Assembly (NCBI RefSeq): GCF_001811425.1
Contig: NZ_KV804709.1
Location: 1-64,000 of the forward strand
DNA from: Peptoniphilus_A sp001811425
GTDB taxonomy: Bacteria > Bacillota > Clostridia > Tissierellales > Peptoniphilaceae
DNA length: 64,000 nucleotides
Direction: 5' to 3'
Shown piece by piece: positions 33,524 through 41,167 of this stretch. Under the pieces are notes generated by a model. It was given only the letters and a program-made list of their open reading frames with translations. It had not been told where the DNA came from and made no database searches. A program made the translations under genes and the position numbers. Each line of letters opens with the position of its first letter. The stretch's first letter is position 1.

Positions 33524-34985
33524 TATCTTTAAGCCCTCCTAAAAATATTATTTCATCCTTCATTTCTTTTACTTCTTGAAAATTTTTTCTAATTACAACA
33601 AAGGCCATTGAATTTAATCCTATAAATATTAGGAGTATTAAAATAATAATGCCCTTTGATTCTTTTTCTTCAATTTCTTGTCCTTCTGCTCCAATCTCTG
33701 CATCTTTATTTTGATTGAAGGATGGTCCCTTGTTTTCTTGACTTGAAATTTTACTTTGTTGTGAGCCTATAGAAGGTGGACTTGTGTTTAGTGTTGTTGA
33801 ACTAACTTGTGGTCCTTCTACTGGCATAGGGGATGAGGAATCTGAAGAGCTTGATATTTTTTGTGCCTGTGGCTTTTTAACTGTCGTCATAAAGGCCTTT
33901 GCTCTTTCTTCCTTTGAACTACTATTGCTTGTACTTATATTGCTTAATGTCGGTGATTTATTATTATCTATGCTTTCATTTACTTGCATACCTGATCCAG
34001 CAGCTTTCACCACTATAAAAATTGCTGAATCTTTTGTTTTAAATTCAATGTGATCTCCATTGACTTTGAAATCTATCTTCTTTTTTTCTCCATTATTTAC
34101 TTCATAAAGACTTAGCTTGTCTTGTCCTTTAAATTTTAAAAGAGGTAATTTTAAATCAAATTCTTTGTTTGCATAAATCTTTTTTCTTTTTGCTTGAATA
34201 CTTTCTTCATTGCCTTGTATTTCATCTAGGGGTCCTAAAAACTCTATCTTAAAAACATTTACTTGATCTAATTTGTCAAAGGACTTTGTGAATTCTTCTG
34301 CCTGCTTTCCTGATAATCTATTTCCATAAAAAGAAAATTCTTCATTAAAGGTATCAGGATCATAGTTTACTATTATGTTTTTATTTTGAACTTCTCCAGC
34401 TTCCTTTGAATTAAATTCTGGTTTATTTGCTCCTTCTTTAAAATTGTTTATTAATATTGAATCGCTTTCATTTATTTTTTTAATCTCGCCATAGTCAAGT
34501 TTTATTCTTGCCCTTATTGGTTCATCCCCCATAGGTTCTACTTTTGGATCTACATAAACCCTTGTCATTTCATCCATATTAACTAGGGATGTCTTAAAGA
34601 CTCTTGGTCTTTTATCTTTTTCCTTGGGTACTTCTAAGTCATAGCAAGCTGCCTCTGCCCTGTGATAAATTCCATCTTCCTTTTGGAAGTAAATATTAAT
34701 TAGAGAAGCTGTTATTGATAAGTATTCCATCTTGTCAGATCCTATGTAGAGGTTTGCTTCTCCATCCTTCACTTCAATCTCGGCTTTTTGTACAAGCGCT
34801 TTGTTGCCCATACTAGGTTTTTCTTCGATGGAATGCCATAACTTAATTGGAATTTCATAGTAGCCATCTTCTAATTTTATTTCTTTTTTCTCTGGTGTGC
34901 TTTCATTATCCGCAAATACAAAATTCGTTAAGAATAATAAAGATAATAAAAATACTAGAGATATGTAAATTTTTTTATTTTTCAT
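33504..34985 (-). CDS. membrane-anchored NEAT-like protein
   Basis: This 493-residue protein has a signal peptide (1-25), a NEAT-like domain at about 38-170 (YYEIPIKLWHS, KPSMGNKAL, VYVDPKVEPMGDE), a second globular region, a Ser/Pro/Gln-rich spacer (about 340-440) and one C-terminal membrane helix. It has no LPXTG or SLH anchor. It is the first gene of the heme operon, with AAGGGG before the ATG, and occupies the place that Shr has in streptococci. It overlaps shp by 20 bp. Confidence 0.85.
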   Translation of the reverse strand: MKNKKIYISLVFLLSLLFLTNFVFADNESTPEKKEIKLEDGYYEIPIKLWHSIEEKPSMGNKALVQKAEIEVKDGEANLYIGSDKMEYLSITASLINIYFQKEDGIYHRAEAACYDLEVPKEKDKRPRVFKTSLVNMDEMTRVYVDPKVEPMGDEPIRARIKLDYGEIKKINESDSILINNFKEGANKPEFNSKEAGEVQNKNIIVNYDPDTFNEEFSFYGNRLSGKQAEEFTKSFDKLDQVNVFKIEFLGPLDEIQGNEESIQAKRKKIYANKEFDLKLPLLKFKGQDKLSLYEVNNGEKKKIDFKVNGDHIEFKTKDSAIFIVVKAAGSGMQVNESIDNNKSPTLSNISTSNSSSKEERAKAFMTTVKKPQAQKISSSSDSSSPMPVEGPQVSSTTLNTSPPSIGSQQSKISSQENKGPSFNQNKDAEIGAEGQEIEEKESKGIIILILLIFIGLNSMAFVVIRKNFQEVKEMKDEIIFLGGLKDNEKNNK

Positions 34986-35025
34986 TATAAAGACCCCTTG
35001 TTATCAATTTATATTACTTAGGTAA

Positions 35026-35040
35026 TGATATTACTTATCA
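35026..35040. promoter_or_regulatory. Fur-like box of the heme operon
   Basis: TGATATTACTTATCA (reverse complement TGATAAGTAATATCA) matches the 7-1-7 Fur consensus TGATAATnATTATCA at 12 of 14 positions. It lies 41 bp upstream of the first gene. The adjacent AATTGATA on the minus strand could be the -35, so a bound repressor would block the promoter. Confidence 0.72.
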
Positions 35041-35140
35041 ATTAAATAAGCTATAAAAGAATTATGAAAATTTTGTTAACTCCGGTTTACTCGCAGAAAA
35101 ATTTTTATAAATATATTATTTTAATTTTTATAATAAAAAT

Positions 35141-35165
35141 AAACTCTAGTCACTGACTAGAGTTT
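35141..35165 (-). terminator. terminator of the exporter/DtxR-like operon
   Basis: AAACTCTAGT and ACTAGAGTTT form a 10-bp perfect stem with a CACTG loop, 42 bp past the gene ending at 35207. Confidence 0.8.
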
Positions 35166-35206
35166 AGAATGTTTTTACATATTTTATGGTGTATAAGTTT
35201 AAGTTT

Positions 35207-36040
35207 TTAAGTTAAACAAAGGTTAACTATAAATAAAAAATTTGCTTTTTTTTCATGTATTGTTATTCCCATTTGAGATTTAATTTTTAAAATCAAGGAT
35301 GCCTCTAAAATTATCCCATCTGATGTTGACCAGTAATCAATTAAATTAAGAGGAATCTTAAAAATCCTGTTCTTAGAATTTATTTCTATTTCCTCGCCTT
35401 CATCAAAATAAAATAACTTTGTAGCAATTGCTTTTTTAAAGTAACCATGATGAGCCTTCTCTATGGTCTTAGTCGAAAGTTCTATATAGGATTCTTCTCC
35501 TATTATTAAATATGCGTGATCATCAAAGCCCATAAGTGCCATGGAATTATCTACAAAGGAGTTTTTGCTATCTTCAGAAATTTTTTTTATTGAAAAATTA
35601 ATTTCATGCCTTCCCGTTTCTAAATATTTGGAAATATCTTGGACCCTCTCTCTCCCCTGAATATCTTTAGCCAAAATCATACTTTTGTATCTTTTTTCTA
35701 GTGCCTCTTGGTAAGGAATAAGTCTCTTTGACAACATTTCAAGACTGATACTCCTAGCAAGATTATCGTCAATATCCAAAAATTTTTGTACTACAAATAA
35801 ATTCTTATCAAGATTTTCATTATAAAATTCAGAAAGGTCATATCCTATTTTCGTCAACTTATACTCATTATCCTCTTTGTATAGAATGCCTGTAAGAATC
35901 ATTTTATCTAGAATTTTTTTTGAGTTAGGTCGAGAACAACTAAAGAATTGACTTGCTTCTGTGATGGTCTTCCTTCCTTCGTAATTTTTTATAAATAATA
36001 AATATTGAATTTGTATTTTAGTTATATTTAAATTTAACAT
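35207..36040 (-). CDS. DtxR-like winged-helix regulator with atypical C-terminal domain
   Basis: This 277-residue protein has an N-terminal winged helix (TITEASQFFSCSRPNSKKILDKM, shown here as ITEASQFFSCSRPNSKK) and a following helical segment reminiscent of the DtxR dimerization domain. The His and Glu metal ligands of DtxR are not kept (FYNENLDKN and LEMLSKRL where DtxR has H-x3-E and E-H). The remaining 170 residues match nothing I recognise. It is the last gene after two ABC genes and may sense their cargo rather than iron. Family assignment is tentative. Confidence 0.5.
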   Translation of the reverse strand: MLNLNITKIQIQYLLFIKNYEGRKTITEASQFFSCSRPNSKKILDKMILTGILYKEDNEYKLTKIGYDLSEFYNENLDKNLFVVQKFLDIDDNLARSISLEMLSKRLIPYQEALEKRYKSMILAKDIQGRERVQDISKYLETGRHEINFSIKKISEDSKNSFVDNSMALMGFDDHAYLIIGEESYIELSTKTIEKAHHGYFKKAIATKLFYFDEGEEIEINSKNRIFKIPLNLIDYWSTSDGIILEASLILKIKSQMGITIHEKKANFLFIVNLCLT

Positions 36041-36044
36041 TGAC

Positions 36045-37703
36045 TTATGACTCCATTTCTCTCTTCACTTCTACTATTCTGTCACAAATCCTAAGAGAAC
36101 TATCCCTGTGAGATGAAATTATAATACTTTTATTTTTTCTCTCATTATATAGGGACTTTAAAATTATCCCTTCGTTTAATGCATCTATGTTAGCCGTTGG
36201 TTCATCAAGTAGATATAGCTTTGATTTTCTTAAAAAGATTCTTGCTAAAGCTAGTCTTTGAGCTTGTCCAGTGGATATTTCATTATTTTCTTTTACTATC
36301 TCTGTATCCAAACCCTTGTCAAGTGTCATTATGAAATCATAAATATTTGCCTTCTTGCAAGCTTCTATTAATTCCTCTTCACTTGCATCTTTTTTTGCAA
36401 TTTTTAGGTTATCTCTAATGCTTCCTCTAAATAGGTGGGTTTCTTGACTTAAGTAAGAAATGTTCTCTCTTAAATTTAATGTATTCAAGTCTTTTATGTT
36501 TTTATCATTTAGGCAAATCTTGCCACTCTTTGTATCGTAAAATCTCATCATTAATTTTATTAGTGTCGACTTGCCACAACCGCTTTTGCCTTTTAGCCCT
36601 ATTATCTCATTTAATGAAGCTTTAAAATTAAAATCATTAATGAGTTTTGTTTCATCATAAGAAAAATTCACTTTCTCAAGACATATATTTTCATAATCAA
36701 TTTCTTCTCCCTCGTAATTTATCGGTGTAAGGGGATCTTCTTCTAAAAGTTCCATGACTCTCTTGCCACAAGCAAAGGTCAAAACTAAGTTATTTGCAAG
36801 AGATGAAAGGGCGCTTGTTGGTCCAAAAGAGGAAATGAAAACTCCCAAGGGGAATAATAAACCACTAAGGTCTAAGACAGAACTTTTGTAAAGCTTAATG
36901 GCTGCCAGAGTAAAAATTAAATCTGCAAGTATTATCGTAAAAGATGTGAGGGCAAAATTATTAGATGATTTTTCTGTAAGAGTCTTTGTAGACCTATTTA
37001 ACTTATTTGCTTCAAATTCAATCTCCTTATACCTATCTTCAAAATAAGAAAAATTAATGATTTCTTTTATTCCCTTAAAGCTTTCCAGGATTAGAGAATT
37101 TAAACTTGATATATTCTTCCTCTGCTTTCGTCCAATTTCTCCAGCAGATTTCTCTGTGATAATTGGGATAATTATAGCTAATATCAAGTGAAAAGTTAGA
37201 AGTATCCCAGAATAAATTGGATTAAATCTCCATAAAAGTATAAATAAAAATAAAGTGTGAACTAGGGCTATACAGACAGGTGAAATTGTGTGTGCGTAAA
37301 AGACCTCTAGTAGTTCTATATCTGATGTAATAATAGAAATTAATTCTCCCTTATTTTTCCCATTCATCTTGGCTGGTCCCAAGGATCTTAGTTTTTTGAA
37401 AATTTTGTCTCTTAATATTGCTAAAATTTTGAAGGCTATATAGTGATTTAAAAGCTGCTCTATATACTTAAATATTGCCCTCAGTATAGCTAAAGTAAAT
37501 AAGATTCCAATTATTAATTTTAATTTTACAGTTTGATTTAAAATTAGTTTACTTAGGTAGAACAAGCCTAATGATGGCAATAAAGTCGCAAATATGTGTC
37601 CACTTGCACCAAAAAATATGGCAAAAAACATTTGTAACTTCAGATCATCCACAAGGGATAGGAGTTTCCCTATTAAATTTTTATATTCAATTAATTTCTT
37701 CAT
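36045..37703 (-). CDS. ABC exporter-fold subunit B
   Basis: This 552-residue half-transporter has a six-helix membrane domain (1-300) and a C-terminal ATPase with GKSGCGKST near residue 370, ISTGQAQRLALAR near 464 and LYLLDEPTANID near 487. The signature reads STGQAQ rather than SGGQ, typical of one half of heterodimeric exporters with unequal ATP sites. It pairs with the gene upstream, which it overlaps by 17 bp. Context (Fur-like box, heme genes) suggests iron, heme or siderophore handling. Confidence 0.85.
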   Translation of the reverse strand: MKKLIEYKNLIGKLLSLVDDLKLQMFFAIFFGASGHIFATLLPSLGLFYLSKLILNQTVKLKLIIGILFTLAILRAIFKYIEQLLNHYIAFKILAILRDKIFKKLRSLGPAKMNGKNKGELISIITSDIELLEVFYAHTISPVCIALVHTLFLFILLWRFNPIYSGILLTFHLILAIIIPIITEKSAGEIGRKQRKNISSLNSLILESFKGIKEIINFSYFEDRYKEIEFEANKLNRSTKTLTEKSSNNFALTSFTIILADLIFTLAAIKLYKSSVLDLSGLLFPLGVFISSFGPTSALSSLANNLVLTFACGKRVMELLEEDPLTPINYEGEEIDYENICLEKVNFSYDETKLINDFNFKASLNEIIGLKGKSGCGKSTLIKLMMRFYDTKSGKICLNDKNIKDLNTLNLRENISYLSQETHLFRGSIRDNLKIAKKDASEEELIEACKKANIYDFIMTLDKGLDTEIVKENNEISTGQAQRLALARIFLRKSKLYLLDEPTANIDALNEGIILKSLYNERKNKSIIISSHRDSSLRICDRIVEVKREMES

Positions 37704-39405
37704 TTAAACCCCACATTTCTAGTTCCCTTTGGTATCTATAAATACCAGAAAATAATTCTCCCTTACTTATTTCTTCAAAACTTCCTTCTTCAGCAACTTT
37801 CTTATTGTCAAGATAGTAAATATAATCTGCCTGAAGGACTGTATTGAGTCTATGAGTAATAAGAATTATGGTCATTTTTTCTTTTAATTTTTGTATAAGA
37901 TTTAAAATCAAATCTTCTGATTCCTTATCTATATTTGAAATGGACTCATCTAAAATTAAAATCTTTGGTTCTTTCAAAAGTACCCTTCCTATTGCAAGCC
38001 TTTGTTTTTGTCCACCAGATAAGTTGTTACCAGCACTTTCTAGGATGCTATCTAAGCCGCCTATATTTTTAAAGTAGGAATACAGACCAACTTCTTCTAA
38101 CACTTCTATTAACTTATCATCATCTGCATTTTTATTTGCAATTTTAAGATTATATCTAAGGCTTTCCTTAAAGAAGTAAGGGTTATTGTCTACTAACATT
38201 ATATTTTCATTTAAAGAATCATTTGAAATTTCACTTAAGCCATTGTAAAGTATTTCTCCATCATAATTTCTTTCAAGTCCTGCAACTAATTTTGCAAGGG
38301 TGGACTTTCCGCAACCACTTTCTCCTACTATGGCTGTGATTTTGTTTGATTTAATCTTCATATTCAAATCTTTTAAAACTTCTTTTTCCTTGTAGGAAAA
38401 ATTTAAATTTCTTATTTCTACATCCACTTTCTCTTCTTTTATTACATCTTTAAAATCTTCTATACTTTCAAGTTCTAAAATTTCAAAAAGAGAATTCGCT
38501 GCCGTAATTCCGTTCATAGCCACATGAAAAAGCGCCCCTAGCCTTCTTAATGGCAAGAAAAATTCTTGACTTAAAAGTATAAAAGAAAATGCTACAAAGA
38601 CAGAAAGCTGACCTTTTGAATAATAGTAAATTGATAAGATAATTCCCAAAGCTGATCCTGCATAAGAGATTAAGTCTAGAACCGTAATGTTGTTTAGTTG
38701 CATCATGAGAAGCTTCATTGTTTTGACCCTAAAGTCTTCTGCCTTCTCATTTAGTAGATCATTGTAATCTTCATCTGCATTAAAAACTTCTAAACTTGTT
38801 AAGCCATATAGGAAGTCTATAAAAACTTCTGACAAATTTGTATATGATTTCCAATAAGTTTTTACAACTTTTTTTGCAAGTTTTTGTACCATCATTATTG
38901 CAATTGGTATTAGTGGTATTAGTAAGAGCATTATTATTGCAATTTTGAAATTTAAAAAAGAAAGTATAAAAAATAAAATTAGAGGTCCTATTAGAGAGAA
39001 TAGAAGTTGTGGCAATAGAGCAGAGTAAAATAAGTTGAGTTGCTCAATTCCCTCTACACCTAAATTTATAACTTCTGAAATAGAAATTTTACTCCCATAC
39101 TCCATCTTAAAAGAAAAAACCTTCTTCATTAGCCTTTCTCTCAATGTATTTTTAATCCTATATGAAGCCTTGTAAGATATGCTAGCTTCTATTTTTATTA
39201 AGAAAATATTTAGTCCAATTATTAATAACATTAATATAATATACTTGAGCCCACTAAAATTTGCATTAATTACACTTTCTATAGACTTACCTATTAAAAA
39301 AATCATGGCAACATTAGTCGCCATTTGTATAATTTTTATAAGCAAAAGCTTTAAAATTTGTATTTTTTCACTTCTTAACTCATTAAATAATTTTTTATTA
39401 AACAT
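37687..39405 (-). CDS. ABC exporter-fold subunit A
   Basis: This 572-residue half-transporter has about six membrane helices and an ATPase with GESGCGKST near residue 360, a consensus LSGGQKQRLAIGR near 470 and ILILDESISNID near 494. The last reads DES where DEP is usual, keeping the aspartate-glutamate pair. Together with the subunit at 36045 it forms a heterodimer. Similar CydDC/YbtPQ-like pairs occur beside streptococcal heme operons. Direction of transport cannot be decided from sequence. Confidence 0.87.
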   Translation of the reverse strand: MFNKKLFNELRSEKIQILKLLLIKIIQMATNVAMIFLIGKSIESVINANFSGLKYIILMLLIIGLNIFLIKIEASISYKASYRIKNTLRERLMKKVFSFKMEYGSKISISEVINLGVEGIEQLNLFYSALLPQLLFSLIGPLILFFILSFLNFKIAIIMLLLIPLIPIAIMMVQKLAKKVVKTYWKSYTNLSEVFIDFLYGLTSLEVFNADEDYNDLLNEKAEDFRVKTMKLLMMQLNNITVLDLISYAGSALGIILSIYYYSKGQLSVFVAFSFILLSQEFFLPLRRLGALFHVAMNGITAANSLFEILELESIEDFKDVIKEEKVDVEIRNLNFSYKEKEVLKDLNMKIKSNKITAIVGESGCGKSTLAKLVAGLERNYDGEILYNGLSEISNDSLNENIMLVDNNPYFFKESLRYNLKIANKNADDDKLIEVLEEVGLYSYFKNIGGLDSILESAGNNLSGGQKQRLAIGRVLLKEPKILILDESISNIDKESEDLILNLIQKLKEKMTIILITHRLNTVLQADYIYYLDNKKVAEEGSFEEISKGELFSGIYRYQRELEMWGLNEEIN

Positions 39406-39407
39406 TT

Positions 39408-39770
39408 TTACTCCTTGATTGTCTTAATTTTAAAAATAAAATATATGTAGTGAAAAATAAGGACTAATAAGAGTGTAATTCTAGCATGTAAGTTGTTTAC
39501 AAAATAAAATGATAGGGAAATAAAAAAAGTAATCATCATAAGAATCTTCATCTTCCTCTCTCTTGTCATACCAGTCTTATTTTTTATTGGCTCAATATTT
39601 TTCTTGTATAGTTTAGTAGAAATAAAATAGTCGTTGAATTTTTTTGATCCTCTTGCAAAGCAATATGTTGCCAGTAACAAGAAGGGAGTTGCAGGTAATA
39701 AAGGCAAATATATACCAAATATTCCAATCCCCAAAAAAATAAATCCAAATATTAAAAATAAAATTTTCAA
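39408..39770 (-). CDS. DUF454 (YbaN-like) membrane protein
   Basis: This 120-residue protein has three or four membrane helices and the DUF454 signature GIFGIYLPLLPATPFLLLA with CFARGS at residues 18-43. The function of the family is not established. It is the first gene of the exporter operon, 2 bp before the first ABC gene, and is preceded by AGGAGG and the Fur-like box at 39848. Confidence 0.9.
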   Translation of the reverse strand: MKILFLIFGFIFLGIGIFGIYLPLLPATPFLLLATYCFARGSKKFNDYFISTKLYKKNIEPIKNKTGMTRERKMKILMMITFFISLSFYFVNNLHARITLLLVLIFHYIYFIFKIKTIKE

Positions 39771-39847
39771 TTATATCCTCCTTAATTTTGATTTTTGTAT
39801 TTTTCAAAATAAATACTAACAAAGAAATTTTTATAAGTAAACAATAT

Positions 39848-39862
39848 TGATATCGAATATCA
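39848..39862. promoter_or_regulatory. Fur-like box of the DUF454/ABC operon
   Basis: TGATATCGAATATCA is a perfect palindrome of 6-bp arms around CGA. It matches the 7-1-7 Fur consensus at 11 of 14 positions. It lies 78 bp upstream of the DUF454 start. Confidence 0.65.
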
Positions 39863-39982
39863 TTTTGTTTATATTAAATATATTCATTTTTTTATGATAT
39901 ATGTTGATTTATAGGGACTAGACCTTTGTTAACTACAGTTAACTTTTTATATAATTCAAGCCAAAAAAATAAGGCCCTGGTT

Positions 39983-40703
39983 TGAACTGACCCCCAAAAG
40001 TTGGACTTAAAAAACCAACTTAAGGAGGTCAGTTTTTTAATGACAAAATACAATTTAGAATTTAAACTAAATACTGTAAACTTGTACTTAACAGGAGAAA
40101 TGTCCTATCAAAGCCTAGCAAATGAACTAAAAATCAATAATCCACCTATGATAGCTAAATGGGTTAAAGATTTTAAAGAAGAAGGAATTGAAGGACTAAA
40201 ACCAAAAAAAGAGAGGTAGACCTTCAAATATGTCAAGTACAGATAAAAACAAAAATCAAAAAATCAAAAAATAAAAATAATAAAACAAAAAAAGAATTGA
40301 GTGAATTAGAAAAACTAAGAAAAGAAAATTGCTATCTTCAAATGAAAGTAGATATATTAAAAAAAGATACAATTCTCTCAGATGACAGAATCAGAAATAG
40401 ACGAATATCTAAGATCATTAAATCACTAAGAGATAAATATAAACTAAAAGACTTGTTGGAATATTTTGATCTACCAAAATCTAGCTACATGTATTGACAA
40501 GAAAGACTAGATAATAGAAATAAAGATGAAGAATTAAAAGAAACAATAGAAGAATATATGGAATATTACAATAAAGATAGAATAAAAGAAAAATTAGGAT
40601 ATTTAAGTCCAGTGGAATATAGAGAAAAGAATGCAGCATAAAAAATACCAGAGAAAATATAAATTCTCTCTGGTATTTGGTCCAACTTTATGGGGTCACC
40701 ACA
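39983..40703 (+). mobile_element. decayed IS3-family (IS150-group) element
   Basis: The left end TGAACTGACCCCCAAAAG and the right end (reverse complement TGTGGTGACCCCATAAAG) both continue into TTGGAC. GTT flanks both sides (39980-39982, 40704-40706), a 3-bp target duplication of IS3 type. The element is only 721 bp, about half the full length, because the middle of orfB is deleted. A hairpin ATACCAGAGA...TCTCTCTGGTAT (40646-40678) precedes the right end. Confidence 0.87.
40040..40641 (+). pseudogene. IS3-family transposase orfA/orfB remnant
   Basis: OrfA starts at 40040 after TAAGGAGGTC and has the helix-turn-helix (GEMSYQSLANELKINNPPMI, 20 residues), but a frameshift at about 40210 ends it after KPKKER. 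It resumes at about 40290 (LSELEKLRKENCYLQMKVDI). A TGA at 40496, where a Trp codon would fit, separates it from the orfB start (QERLDNRNKDEELKE), which is fused directly to the orfB end (GYLSPVEYREKNAA). The DDE catalytic core is missing, so the element cannot move itself. Confidence 0.88.
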
Positions 40704-40722
40704 GTTTCCTAGAGCCTTTTAA

Positions 40723-41028
40723 TTAACGGTATTTTAAAACTTCTGTGGCAAGCTCAAGCATTTCAATGGCAATATTGAAATTTTCGCCAAAAAGATCGAA
40801 GACAGCATCTTCAGAAAGAACTCCGCAAGGAAGGTCCTCTGGAATTTCGCCCCTGTCATATCTTTCCAAATCATCAAAATAAGTCTGGGAAGAATAATAA
40901 TCGCTGAGCTTTCTGTATTCCTCTTGATGAGCTTCAAACCTTTCAATGGCAGCTCTCAAATTTTCAATGAGATCATTGTGATCATTTAAAATCTTTTCCA
41001 TTTCACTAATTCTTTTAATAGGATCCAT
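40723..41028 (-). CDS. DUF4298 protein
   Basis: This 101-residue protein runs from the ATG at 41028, chosen because AAGGAGGATATT lies just upstream; upstream in-frame codons lack such a site. Residues 10-40 are a coiled coil and the C-terminal half has SDYYSSQTYFDDLERYDRGE and LPCGVLSEDAVFDL, typical of DUF4298. It is cytoplasmic and of unknown function. It sits between the IS3 remnant and the purL terminator, so it has its own promoter. Confidence 0.85.
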   Translation of the reverse strand: MDPIKRISEMEKILNDHNDLIENLRAAIERFEAHQEEYRKLSDYYSSQTYFDDLERYDRGEIPEDLPCGVLSEDAVFDLFGENFNIAIEMLELATEVLKYR

Positions 41029-41096
41029 AATATCCTCCTTATAATTAATTACATAAATCTTTATACCCTTATTATAAAAAATAAATTGCAAAAGAA

Positions 41097-41120
41097 AAAG
41101 ATAGGACTTTCATCCTATCT
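41097..41120 (-). terminator. terminator of the purF-purL operon
   Basis: AGATAGGA and TCCTATCT form an 8-bp stem with a six-base loop and, on the minus strand, a T-rich tail. Confidence 0.87.
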
Positions 41121-41167
41121 CTAAATAATAAAATAATATTTACCTAAATTTTCAATTTAAGGTCTTA

